Shown here one piece after another: positions 36,225 to 47,179 of a stretch of DNA of 64,000 nucleotides (the first letter of the stretch is position 1; each line of letters starts with the position of its first letter). Under the pieces are notes generated by a model. The model searched no databases. It saw nothing but the letters and a program-made list of their open reading frames with translations, and was not told where the DNA came from. The translations under genes and the position numbers were made by a program. This DNA is from Margaritifera margaritifera (Eukaryota; Mollusca; Bivalvia; Unionida; Margaritiferidae): the NCBI GenBank assembly GCA_029931535.1, contig JAQPZY010001689.1, positions 1,453,501 through 1,517,500 of the forward strand. The letters are read 5' to 3'.

Positions 36225-36880
36225 AAGAAATTGAAAATTGTAACAACAAACCAGGTTCGTATGTAAATATTATTGCAAAAACAATTATGAGGCTGTTGTT
36301 AGTATCCTTATAAATATGGATGAAATTAGATGGAATAATTACTAGTCCTTTACTTTGGTTAAGCTCTGCTCTCATGGCTTTATAATCTCCAATTAATAAG
36401 CTAAATATAGAAGTTTGGAGAAAGGCTCCAAAAAGCATGAAAAACAGTGAAAACATTAAAGCCTGTTACTTAATAGAACTATTAATCCCTCTCTCAGTCA
36501 TAATTGTTTCTATGAGATGCGAAGAAGAAATCAATTTTTAAGTTTCGATGGGCAGATTGATCCTCCTTTGACTGGAATAGCTTGAAAAAGCTCCAGGAAT
36601 AGTATGACAAGGGAAATGACAAGAGGTAAAGCCATAGAAGCTGTTGTTGTCTTGGATGCATTTACAAAAGTCGAAAACGTTTAAAAACAAAACATTGTTT
36701 TCACATGCTGACAAAAATATAGACTTTATTTATTGGGGCCAGACAATTATCGGTTGTTTTGCTTACTCAGTGAACTCTGTAATATTTATATACAGAGAAG
36801 AAGGCATGTTCAACGGTTTGGATGTTCAACACGTCAAAAGAACATGAAAGGAAGTGGATACAAGAATACTATACTACCTG
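36225..36880. other. Inter-array spacer with a 77-codon minus-strand frame
   Basis: The frame at 36223-36456 (-) reads like a protein with two hydrophobic segments (LFFMLFGAFLQTSIFSLL near its start and LIIVFAIIFTY later). No family is recognised. It could be an exon or a decayed element gene. Confidence 0.3.
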
Positions 36881-37370
36881 CCATCAGTGTTGTCTTCAGG
36901 ACGTTCACATGAAATACCATACATGCTATCAGTGCTGTATTCAGGAGGTTCACATGAAATACTACACATGCTATCATTGCTGTATTCAGGAGGATCACAT
37001 GAAATACTATATATGCTATCATTGCTGTATTCAGGAGGATCACATGAAATACTACACATGCTATCATTGCTGTATTCAGGAGGATCACATGAAATACTAT
37101 ATATGCTATCAGTGCTGTATTCAGGAGGTTCACATGAAATTCTATACATGCCATCATTGCTGTCTTCAGGAGGTTCACATGAAATACTATATATGCCATC
37201 ATTGCTGTCTTCAGGAGGTTTACATGAGATATTATACATGCCATCAGTGATGTCTTCAGGAGGTTTACATGAGATATTATACATGCCATCAGTGATGTCT
37301 TCAGGAGGTTTACATGAGATATTATACATGCCATCAGTGATGTCTTCAGGAGGCTTACATGTGATACTAA
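36881..37370. repeat. 45-bp minisatellite, 11 units, open on both strands
   Basis: Unit of 45 bp, e.g. tcaggaggttcacatgaaat followed by actacacatgctatcattgctgtat. Because 45 is a multiple of three, long frames are open on both strands (187 and 142 codons plus; 181 and 172 codons minus). Neighbouring units share variants in blocks (gatcacatgaaatactat, gtttacatgagatattat), showing stepwise expansion. The 15-residue peptide repeats are most simply by-products. Confidence 0.9.
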
Positions 37371-39396
37371 CTTCTTCATATTTCGCTCTCACGCACTACC
37401 CAACATTCTGCACATAGTTATCGTCTCAGTGGCTCAAAAGTTTAGATGTTCAACTCCCCTTTAGTCCAAATTGTACCTAAGAATCCTGACATAAAACAGC
37501 TTCTTTAGATTTTAATGGCTTCCTCTGTTTGCAAAGCTCTGACAGGCTTGTAGGCAAGGGGAAATTAAAATTGCTGAAGTTGTTTTGGGTCAAGTTCAAA
37601 ATACATCATACAATCTTTTTTCAGACTGAAGGCCTTAAAGCTATTTTGGTAGCCACGAAGTTCTCATTATATAAATCAACATTTTCCTAGCTAATACTCG
37701 GAAAGTGTATAGTATACAGCAAACCAAACTAAAAACAAAAGACAATCTTCCCTCTTCAGAAATTCAAACACTTTGTCAGTAACATTTTGTGACCATTGTG
37801 CGATGGAATGATGACTTTGCCAATCCAAATATTCTAGACCCTGTGACCATTATTTGCAATTAGAAGATGGAGACATTGTTTAAGAAGAATGTCTTTGTCT
37901 CCATCCCCTTACATTGTGATGTAATCTCTATAGTTCTTGTGCAGTTAACGCTGCTCCTGTAGAAGGACAAATGCACAAAAATGTGCAAATGTAGTTGAGT
38001 TAGTGAAGTATCTTAAACCTTATTAAACTGTATTTGGAGAAGGTGGCGATGGGGAACCAGTAATTTTCAGCCATATTTTGATATGACTTACACTCGTAAT
38101 ATGCTGCTTAAATGTGAAGATAATTGAACTACAATCTGGAGACTGAAATTATATTCAAAATTATTTAAAAGTGTAACAAAGAGTACCTAAAAGATGATAC
38201 AATAGACAGCAATCACATGACGTAAATTGGATGTATTATGAAAATTAAAAAATAAATGAGTTACGATATCAGTTGGTTTACAAGATGTCGTATTAATTGT
38301 ATTAATGGTAAGGTTTGAATGGTATAATGGTTTCCCTGTATATATTTGATATGTGTTGATACTATTAATTGATGAAGCAATGCAATGAAATCTAAAAAGA
38401 TATGAAAACTAAGTCTAAACGCGCATATCAATAGAGATTTTATTTAGTCTGTGGTGACAATGAGCTTTCAACTTCCAGCTCAACGTGTAGTAGGTATGTT
38501 GCAGTTTCCAGTAAAATACCATATAATCTGGATGGCGGTATAAAGATTATGCTAGAAGCATTTCAAGAAGCCGTACGACTTTCTTCAGGTTCAAATGATC
38601 ATAGTATGTCAACGTAACCCATAGGCAAAGTAGGATGTATTGAAATATAGGCATGCAGAAAAACTGAATAATACACATGGGGACCGTTTCCTCCATCTTG
38701 GCGAATAAGGAATTTGACATTTTAAATGTATACCTTGAAATCGAAAAACTTCTTTGTTTGATCATGGGCATCATATCTTTTAGGGTTTATAAAGCCATAT
38801 TGATTTGAACTTGAGGCATCAAACATAAATCATGTAGGCGCATAAGGTCATAGTGACTCTGACCTTTTGTCCTTAAAGTCAGAGGCTTCTTTATTTTCTG
38901 TGAGATTTTGTGACGGTTTTTGGAGTAGAACGTCAAGTTATTGCGTTTAAATTAAAACCCGCTACATGGGCTGACGGATACGTCATTGCATCATACGTCC
39001 CACCATAGACAAGTAAATACAAATAGAAAAAGATGATGTGATTTAATTTTCCTTGAATTTCTGAACGTACTTTGTTGAAAAATAAATTATTTTCTTTAAA
39101 AAAATTTTAAAAAGATTTTGATTTCTTTCCGCCTGCATAAGTGCTCCTGAAATTGAGTTGTATCATTGAAAGTTTCGCTTGACCATTGACCTTGAACTGT
39201 GACATTTACCTTGATACGAAAAAAAGCCAGCTCCGTGTTGTATATAAATTCCTCATGGTCTTAGCTTTAAAATGATATCTATTGACAACTTTCTTCACAA
39301 GCTTCTCACATAAGGCTAACACATGTCAACTCACTAATATATCTGGCTTCAAACAGCCATTATAATATTTATCTTGTAAATACTAGTCATCTGAAG
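37371..39396. other. Non-coding stretch, no recognisable gene
   Basis: Only short frames (75 codons at 38547, minus) without motifs. No array. Confidence 0.5.
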
Positions 39397-39577
39397 TGCA
39401 GTTAAAGCCATCCTTAAGGAAGTTCAGTTAAAGCCATTCTTAAGGAAGTTCAGTTAAAGCCATTCTTAAGGAAGTTCAGTTAAAACGATTCTTAAGGAAG
39501 TTCAGTTAAACCCATTCTTAAGGAAGCTCAGTTAATCCCATTCTTAAGGAAGTTCAGTTAAACCCATTCTTAAGGAA
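39397..39577. repeat. 26-bp minisatellite, about 7 units
   Basis: Unit gttcagttaaagccattcttaaggaa with substitutions such as aaacccattc and aatcccattc. It ends in gaaggccaatcg. Confidence 0.9.
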
Positions 39578-40231
39578 GGCCAATCGCTCAGCAGAAGTGA
39601 AATTTTCTCACCTTCCACATATATGTTGGTTATTTTATCAATTAAGGTTTATGGAATAATCTTAAATGTTCACTGATAAATTTGTTGCATTTATAACATG
39701 TTTGTTGTATAAATTAGGTGCTGATGTTAAGTTATATTATGAACGTTTAGACAGCATATCCAGAAATGAAAGATCAGGGAAGCCCAATTTGCATCTGCTG
39801 TCAGTGAATACCAAAGTTTGATGGTGAACGTTGGGTCTAATATTCAGGGATCTTTCAGCGGTAATGACTTTCCGTACATGAAGCAGCTCGTTATGTACAG
39901 AGGAATATGAAGGAGACACCTATGAAACCAGTGCTATGTGGTGATCTGTAAATGGGGACGAAATCTGGTCCATCGTCGTTACAGAACTTTTCACAAAATG
40001 CAAGACCTGCAAGCTTTCTTTATTTCATTCCAGTCTTGTATTGTGTGTACTCGAAATATTTATGATGCCCTTCAAGCGCATGAGTTACTCACAGCAAAAC
40101 TGTTGTGTACTGTGTTCATCCTACTAGCACACCTATCACAAATATATTACCTACATGCTCCCTCCAGGACTACTTAGCGCCCTCTTCTTATACATACCGT
40201 TTATACTCGTGTATAAATTCGAATCCAAATG

Positions 40232-40296
40232 CAAACAACATAGACCCTGATCTGCCGTCGCTTCATGCGCCGGCAGATCAGGGTCTATGTTGTTTG
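40232..40296. repeat. Perfect inverted repeat: 26-bp stem, 13-base loop
   Basis: Arm 40232-40257 (caaacaacatagaccctgat plus ctgccg) is the exact reverse complement of 40271-40296. The loop is tcgcttcatgcgc. No mismatches, and GC content is well above the surroundings. Could be the core of a young foldback transposon, or template for a hairpin RNA. Confidence 0.9.
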
Positions 40297-40299
40297 TTC

Positions 40300-41100
40300 C
40301 ACTGGTATCGACTTATATGGGAGTACTGACGATACATCTTATTTGAATAGGTATGATTTGATATACTCGATGTAGCGAAAAGATGTCAGTATGAGCAACA
40401 AGACAATGTTGTTTTGGGTTTTCTTTTACATTAATTTTTCAACCAGTTTAAACTTACGACACAATAATATTGTTGGAAAGTGATAATAATTATATATTTA
40501 GAGAAACATTAATACATATTGATTACAAAGTAAAATATTAAAATTTTTAGCAATTTTAAAATGGAAATTATATTATAGTTTAAGTAGTACAAGTCAGCTA
40601 GATGTATCTATTACATGTGTTGTATGAAACACAGAATGCAGTAAAAAACAAGAGAAATAGCGGAGAGGCAAAAAAGCGAATTGGATGCGTTTTTATGATA
40701 ATAAAATGAACGTAAAATCGTTCACTGGTCTGATATGCTGGTCAGAACCACTTTGCTTTTGTTATATTTATTAAAATGACATTTTTTTATTCCCGGTAAA
40801 ATCTCTTTATTTGTTTTATAGTTTTTTTTTTTTTTTTTTTTTTCTCACTACGAAATATGATTTTGAAACAAAGTGTACATCGCAAGAAATGTACTATTGC
40901 AGCACCATAATAAATGTACTATTGCAGTACCATAATAAGATATTTTTGCGAGATAATGATGAAACCAAATAAGTGTTTTAAATTCTTTCTTTTTACATTA
41001 CACAACATCGAATGACTTCTATTGTAAGACACACGTCACTTTGATTTGTATAATTAAATAGAAAGTGCGTAAAGTACAGGAAACACGTTTTACTGTGTTG
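40300..41100. other. AT-rich non-coding stretch with a poly-T run
   Basis: A run of about 25 T at 40820-40845 and a short direct repeat (atgtactattgcagcaccataataa) at 40889-40937. No gene recognised. Confidence 0.5.
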
Positions 41101-41104
41101 TTTT

Positions 41105-41182
41105 CGAATTATGAGTTTTCTCCCCTATACTATTTTACCAGCAATATAGAGTTTTCTCCCCTAGACAATTTTACCAGCAATA
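41105..41182. repeat. 36-bp direct duplication
   Basis: The phrase gagttttctcccctatacta ttttaccagcaatata occurs twice in tandem with one or two changes. Confidence 0.8.
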
Positions 41183-41221
41183 TAGAGAACTGAAAACAAC
41201 AAACAATGATATGTATTTATG

Positions 41222-41275
41222 AGGGGGGAGGGGGGGGGGGAGAGGGGGGGGGGAGAGAGAGAGAGGGGGTAGACA
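41222..41275. repeat. G-rich purine tract
   Basis: Runs of G separated by single A, passing into GA repeats, about 54 bp with essentially no pyrimidines. Potential G-quadruplex or triplex former. Confidence 0.9.
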
Positions 41276-41599
41276 CACTGAGATAGATACATTCAAATAT
41301 TTTATTCTTGAATGACTGAAAATATGTCAGTTTGAGAAATAGAATATCAGAGGTACTTTAAAGCCAATCACATTTCAGTTCTTATCAGTCTATGTTATTT
41401 TACTGCCTGCAGCTAGAACCAATATCTCTTTTTGGTCAGTTATTAAACTGGGTGCCATAACATTTTGACAGAGATTTTATAAGATAGACCCGGTAAATTA
41501 ATCATAAAACCGCCAGCTTAACAGCATAATATAACGTAATTCGTTTGGTTTTGATAAGGTAGTATATGACAGGACAGAAAAGGGCGTAATGGCTACGTT

Positions 41600-41835
41600 T
41601 TATGGTTTTGTGGGGTTTAACGCCATTTTTCAGCACATGATAGACTATACATGGCTGGCAGTATGTCTGGAGGAGGACGACCCCGAGAATAACTACCAAC
41701 CCACGGTAAGCTACTGGCAAGCTTTTTCACATAGCCATGTTGGTTGAGCCGAGACTCGAACTCAGGCGGACAGAGGTGAGATGTGTGAGTGATCTGTAAT
41801 GCGAGAGCCTTAAACCACTCCGCCCCCCTGGGCTC
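41600..41835 (-). mobile_element. tRNA-headed SINE, longer copy
   Basis: Read on the minus strand: cggagtggtttaaggctctcg (A-box-like, as in Ser/Leu tRNAs), gagttcgagtctcggctc (B-box), a body with gcttgccagtagcttaccgtgggttgg, and the tail tgctgaaaaatggcgttaaacccc. The ggcgttaaac tail is typical of mollusc SINEs. The copy at 14660-14825 shares body and tail. Pol III transcribed when active, mobilised by a partner LINE not identified here. Confidence 0.8.
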
Positions 41836-43490
41836 CGTGAAGTGGCTAAGATACGCAATTGTTTTGCTGAGAGGATACGTAACATGTTGTAGAGACTTGA
41901 GAGGTTTGAATGTAAATATTAAGGTTGTGCCATATCCATTCAAGTGAGAATAGGTTTGATTGTTATTGGCGGAAGCATTTTAAGATAGCTGTCTTAGATG
42001 CGGGTCATGCAAACTGTCTGTGTACCATTCAACACCTGATTACAAATCAAGGCTTAATTCTTTATTGGAGGATCCTTTGATAACCGTCTCACGATGGAGG
42101 CCTAAATACTATAGTATGGACCAATGTCTGGCTACCGGGGTTCGGCACTATTTCACCGCTATCTATCACCACTGTGTCTCACCCGAAAGATGAAATAACT
42201 TTTTCAATGACATGGAAAGTGATTTTGATCGACCCGCATAAAGATTGTGCTTAAATTTCTATTTTAGAACATCTAAAGTGGTGAAAAGAGTGTTTGAAGT
42301 GTTGGACTCATCAAACAAACGATGATTAGCACCTGATACATTGCTAAAGTTAATGGGGGAGAAACATAGCAATAATTTACACATTAAAAAAAAAAATAAA
42401 AAAATAAAATAACCCCACAAAAAACCGACAAAAAAGAGAAAAGTAATTAAATATAATATGACTGCACATCTTCTTCTCGCGTGGGCTTCGCGCAATAAAT
42501 AAATAAACGAATACATAGATAAATTATATTTGCAGCACTCTCTATATGTACCGTCATCTAGCGTAGCCCTTACCATGTTTCTGTTAGAAAGCTTACTACT
42601 ACAATGAATGGAGATTATAAAATGCAAAAATTGCGATTCTGAAAAATTGCCAAACCTGGTGAATTTAAGCGAATAGTAACTTGGGAAACTGCTTTGCTTA
42701 GAGTGGAGCACAGCCACCTAGTGTCTCCAATGATGTTAAATTCAGCCGTATAATTGAAGTGATCCAACGACACACCGGCAAATCTTACGTTAGTAACCGG
42801 CGTCGACAAGCCTCCTAATTTCAAATTCTAAAGAAAAAGCGACGAATTCTGGGGGGGGGGGGGGGGGGGGGGGTGGAGAATGCGGCAAGATACACCCAAA
42901 ACTTCAACAAAAAAAAAAGAAAGACTGTGAGAACATTGTTACAACTCTTTTTAATTCTCCTTCCTACAAAAAAGCTTAAGGGGTGATGAATACACGAAAT
43001 TGTAACAGAATCATAATGAAAAGATTTTAGAAAAATAACGCATTTAAAAGAAATCTAAATGAGTATATAATATTGAAATGAGCGATTTTTTGTGTCCTTG
43101 TTTTATACAGAACTTTTGGGTGGGTGGTTTTTATTAAATACATGTATTTTGTTTTTATTGTTTCAAACCAGCTTTTCGTAAAAGAAAATTAAGCTTTTTA
43201 TCCATTTTTTAAAATTCTGTATACCTTTTTATATTTATGTTGATTACTTTTCAAAATCAGCATTTATAGGACCAGGAAAATTAATTATAACATGAAACGA
43301 GTTAAAGATTTGTCTTTTTTCATTTTTATTTATGATTATTATCTGATACGACACTTGAAACATATGATTGAAACTTCTTCGACTAAATACCGACAATTCA
43401 TGCCAATGTAACCTTTCATTATCAAAAAATATTATTTCATTTTCTTTCGCAATTTTTTTTATATCATTTTGTGTTAATAGCACTTAAAAA
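41836..43490. other. Non-coding stretch with a 23-base G run
   Basis: Poly-G at about 42851-42873. Minus-strand frames of 152 codons (42259-42717) and 79 codons (43244-43483) have no domain I recognise. The former is long for chance in AT-rich DNA but crosses A/T runs that encode an FLF-rich segment. Confidence 0.4.
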
Positions 43491-43492
43491 AA

Positions 43493-43552
43493 AAACATTT
43501 TAGGATATTAGACCAAACAAAATCATTTTACGATATTAGACCAAACAATCGA
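43493..43552. repeat. 28-bp direct duplication ahead of the virion-protein relic
   Basis: The phrase cattttaggatattagaccaaacaaaat is repeated once as cattttacgatattagaccaaacaat. It may be duplicated coding sequence of the gene that follows. Confidence 0.7.
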
Positions 43553-43907
43553 TACAGGTGATAAAACTGTAAATAAAACAGATATGAATTCATTATTAAT
43601 ACATTGCAATTTAGTTTCAGGAAGATATATTAATGGAATTAGTTCTGATGTATTATTTTTATTTGCACCAAATAGTCCCTCAGGTCCTTTAATAAATCTA
43701 CGACCAAATAAGTTAATTTATGTTCCAGTAAATAAGATGTGCCAAATATCATCAGTCACAATGCGTGTAACATCTAAGATGTGCCAAATATCATCTGTCA
43801 CAATGCGTGTAACATCTAAGATGTGCCAAATATCATCTGTCACAATGCGTGTAACATCACAAGATAATACAGAAGTAGATTTAAATAATGAAAGAATAAC
43901 ATATTAA
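43545..43907 (+). pseudogene. Polinton virion-protein relic, minor-capsid (penton)-like C-terminal part
   Basis: Open for 107 codons from 43584. The sequence NSLLIHCNLVSGRYINGISS, then VLFLFAPNSPSGPLI and LIYVPVN, ending DNTEVDLNNERITY, matches the pattern of a beta-rich Polinton structural protein; I take it as minor-capsid-like, with the exact role uncertain. Between LIYVPVN and the end, the 14-codon segment KMCQISSVTMRVTS is present three times in frame (43734-43859), an expansion the ancestral gene would not have had. The N-terminal part of the gene is not visible upstream. An (AT)n tract follows the stop. Confidence 0.6.
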
Positions 43908-43919
43908 TTATCACTGAAA

Positions 43920-43921
<2 letters not shown>

Positions 43922-43993
<72 letters not shown>
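43922..43993. repeat. (AT)n microsatellite
   Basis: About 72 bp of perfect AT repeat lying between the virion-protein relic and a 476-bp inverted-repeat element. Confidence 0.97.
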
Positions 43994-43995
<2 letters not shown>

Positions 43996-44469
43996 GAATA
44001 AATAATATTATCATACAGGTTAGAGAATTCGAACCCGAGTCTGCGGGTCTGCGGGCTACGGCATCCATATTATGTATTCGTATTTAGAAATTCTGTTAAT
44101 GTTATCAAGCATTCTCCTGTAGGATTCAGGGATATCACATATCACTTTCCGTTCCGTTTGGTGTATATTTGTAATTCTCTATAATAACTTCTATATACCT
44201 TGATTTCTGTCGTAGGAATCCGGAGTGACTGTGTACTTAGATGAGAATTGATCACTAGGTCGACATGCGGGTATGTTTGCTATGCACGAATGCCTATACC
44301 ACCGTCTTTGTAGCATCATTTCTTGCTGATGTGTGCATGGTCGGGATGGTAATCTCCGTTGGTGCTTACAGGCAAGGCGATGGGTGCCGTAACCCGCGGA
44401 TTCGGGTTCGAATTTCCGTAGAGTACGAATTAAAATTATCTAACCTGCATGATAATATTATTTATTCGT
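43994..44469. mobile_element. Inverted-repeat element with tRNA B-box-like sequence in its arms
   Basis: Left arm 43994-44072 starts acgaataaataatattatca and contains ttcgaacccgag. Right arm 44381-44469 is its reverse complement with a small insertion near 44415-44438, containing attcgggttcgaattt. Both arms carry a ggttcgaa core like a pol III B box. A block inside the left end (tattcgtatttagaaattct from 44074) also recurs beyond the right end (from 44464), so the structure mixes inverted and direct repeats. It interrupts a Polinton relic. Confidence 0.7.
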
Positions 44470-44869
44470 ATTAAAAACTTTTGTTAATGTTGTCAAGGAT
44501 TCTCCGGTAGTTGTAATTCTATATCAAAAAAGAAAAAATATTGGAGGATCCATGTTTACTTTTTATTCTTCAAATGGAACAAAGAGTTTAACCCCCTCCC
44601 CCCCCAAAAAAAAAATAAAAATAAAAAAATAAAAAAATAAAAAAAATAAATAAATTGTTTAATGTTATTAGAAGGTGCAAAAAGCCAAGTAGAGACACAA
44701 GCAAATATTTTTGGAGAAAAAGCTGTTAAGTAAAAATAATTGAAAAAATGTATGCATTAGAGTTCTTTTTTATTCTTCAAATGGAACAAGATTTTAGCAA
44801 GCAAATTACCAACGATAAATAAATATACGGTTTAACCAGTAGCATCAAAAATTGGTTCAGTATTAAAAA

Positions 44870-45695
44870 TTTTTCCTTAAGCCTACCATGATATGACTAG
44901 TATCATATTTAAATGATTATGCAAACTCTTCAGCAAGCAATATGCTGTTGTTTAAAGATTGTGCCAGTGGTAATGCTTTTATTTAAAAAAATATAAAACT
45001 GGTACTAAGTTAATACCAATAGCAACATTTCCAGATGGTAATAACCGTGCTGTTACGGGACAAGTTTTCAGAGCAGCGTTTAATGAGTGTTTACATTAGA
45101 AACTGGTAATAATGAAGGATGCACAAAAAGACAGCTTCTCAGTACTTGCAACAAACAAATGTTATTCTTTTTACCATTTTCTAGTATATTTTGTGTATTT
45201 CGTGATAAAAATACTGTATCTTTCGGTGTCAAACATTCCATAATTCTAGACAGAAATCTACCTGCGCAATATATTAGGAGTGCAAATGAGTAGCTGCAGG
45301 TAGATTTAACATTAATCATATTAGTTTACAGGTGTCCAGACTTGAATTGTTGATGTCAATGGCAAGTGATATTGAAACAAAATTATTTGTTGCCTGTACA
45401 TAAAACAAAAAGGTATTTTGAACATATACAATTATTTTGACAACAATATAACCATAATAAATAAAATCCGAAATGGAGAATCACCACAAATGCATCTGAA
45501 CAATTGCCAAGACACGTGTTTATACCATTTCAGAGTGCAGCCAGATGTATTAACCAAGAAGAAACAAATATGATATTGGATCATGTAAATTTAAGACGAA
45601 TCGTTTTAGAATTGTTTGTGTTCTATATCCTGAGCGGGAATTACAAATTTACTGAGGCAAACAGAGATTATTCAAGAGCCTTGGAGATATTCTAG
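44870..45695 (+). pseudogene. Polinton virion-protein relic (F54H12.2-like, probably major capsid)
   Basis: Segments in several frames follow the order of the F54H12.2-like family found in invertebrate Polintons. IPIATFPDGNNRAVTGQVFR lies at about 45010-45070. FRDKNTVSFGVKHSIILDRN follows at about 45200-45255, then LPRHVFIPFQSAARC at about 45500-45545, DHVNLRRIVLEL at about 45580-45615, and a C-terminal SGNYKFTEANRDYSRALEIF to 45695. I believe this family is the double-jelly-roll capsid protein, but that link is from memory. Several stops and shifts; the N-terminal half is not recovered. Confidence 0.65.
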
Positions 45696-45969
45696 CAGAT
45701 AGCTCATATCATTGTTATATTGTTATCTTAAGTGACTATTAACTAACATTAAAATCAATAAATGGTAAGATGGATGTTATTGTATAAGTATATATTATAA
45801 TAAGTTATACCAACGTTATTGTATCATTATCAAATCAGCAAAAAGAAATTTAAAGAAATGCTTACTTAACAAATCAACCAATAACAATAATATTAAAAGC
45901 AAATTAAATAAAGTTGATTATGATAAAATTATTCGGACGAAAGCATAAATACGAAAGTGTATCATTGCA

Positions 45970-46350
45970 AACAGGAGAAATTTTATTTTGAAAAATGACG
46001 TGAATGTGATTTTTAATGAAAAAAAAAGATAACATATAAAATAGGTGATTTGGTAAGAAAGAAATATAAATTTGACAGAAAACATATTCCAAATTGGACA
46101 GGAAATTTAAAAAATAAAATAAATAAATATCAGATATACTAACCCAAAATGTTGATGCAATAGAAGATTTAATAAGTGAAAACTTCATGGTACATTTTAT
46201 GAATCTGAATTAGAAAAAGCAAAACAAGAGATCTTTAGAAATTGAAAAAAATATTATAACATGATTATGAGAAGAAACAAGCGTTTGTTAAATGGAAAGG
46301 GTATGGCCAGCAATTTAATTCTTGGGTACTTTTGAAAGATAGAAAAAAAG
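45970..46350 (+). pseudogene. Polinton integrase relic 2 (C-terminal and chromodomain only)
   Basis: TYKIGDLVRKKYKFDR at about 46032-46080 with IPNWTGN just after matches the SH3-like region after the integrase core. FYESELEKAKQEIFRI (about 46196-46243) and QAFVKWKGYGQQFNSWV (about 46277-46330) form the chromodomain that ends many Polinton integrases and may guide insertion to marked chromatin. The catalytic core is absent upstream, where the capsid relic lies instead. At least two frameshifts. A small AATAAA-free, AT-rich region follows. Confidence 0.75.
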
Positions 46351-46729
46351 AAAAGAAAAGTTATTAGCTATGTTCTTTGTATATGTAAATAGTTGTATCC
46401 CTTTGTCATAGTTTTTGCTGCACACATCACATATTAAAGTTTGTTTATTCTACATTTTCATGGCTATCGTCCTCTCTTCATCATTCTTTTAAAAAAAAAC
46501 AACTGGTTAATTATATTCTTCCCGTAGTTTATTAATATATTCAAATATATAAGATAAACTATTAAGTTTTTATTTACCTGACTTACATCTATTAGCACCT
46601 TCACATACGTATTTAACAATCCCAGCATAAATCTCAAGATTACATAGCACAGAATAGAGTGAATGAAAATAATCAAGTTTATTGGTTTTGATATAAGTTG
46701 ATATTTTCAAAATGTTCTTTGGACTGCTT

Positions 46730-46987
46730 GTTACATACAAAAGATTAGTAACGAAAAACTACTGATTTTTGACAATTTTCATGTCTAGCCATAAGTTATA
46801 AATTGTCCAATTTATTATCTATCTTATTATTATCTACATGGTCAATAACTTTATCATCAGGATTAATTCCATTAAAGGAATCCCAAACAAACCGATGTGT
46901 ATATAATCTTTTAAAATCACAATAATTCGCTCTGACAGTAACGCTATAATAAAAGCTTCCCCGTAATTTGTCCAATAATGTTTTCAT
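46730..46987 (-). pseudogene. HNH endonuclease relic
   Basis: Minus-strand frame of 63 codons from 46987: LYTHRFVWDSFNGINPDD, then KVIDHVDNNKIDNKLDNL, a stop, and LMARHENCQKS in the same frame past the stop. The HRFVW...DHVDNNKIDN...N pattern is the HNH domain of phage/virus-type homing-like endonucleases. The DH and second NN are present, so the active site looks recent compared with its neighbours, although a stop follows. It faces the integrase relic and precedes the polymerase relic. It may have been an accessory gene of this Polinton or a free-standing invader of it. Confidence 0.75.
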
Positions 46988-47055
46988 TTTTCACATTTAT
47001 TATTAAGTCATCTTAATGTGCATCATATAAGTTATAAATAGGGTGTGTTGTATAG

Positions 47056-47059
<4 letters not shown>

Positions 47060-47118
<59 letters not shown>
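47060..47118. repeat. (AT)n microsatellite
   Basis: About 59 bp of perfect AT repeat between the HNH relic and the polymerase relic. Confidence 0.97.
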
Positions 47119-47119
<1 letters not shown>

Positions 47120-47179
47120 CTTCTGCCAAAACCAAAATAAAAAACAAGGCTTAAAGAATTAAATATATACTATATAATA

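Noticed and set aside
35486..37370. CRISPR-like regular arrays
   Set aside because: Units are directly adjacent with no unique spacers, in a eukaryotic context. These are minisatellites.
41600..41835. A genuine tRNA gene
   Set aside because: A- and B-box-like sequences are present, but the region does not fold into a complete cloverleaf by eye and is followed by a SINE body and tail shared with another copy.
42259..42717. 152-codon minus-strand frame
   Set aside because: Long, but A/T-run driven, with an FLF-rich segment and no recognisable domain or partner exon. Left as non-coding.
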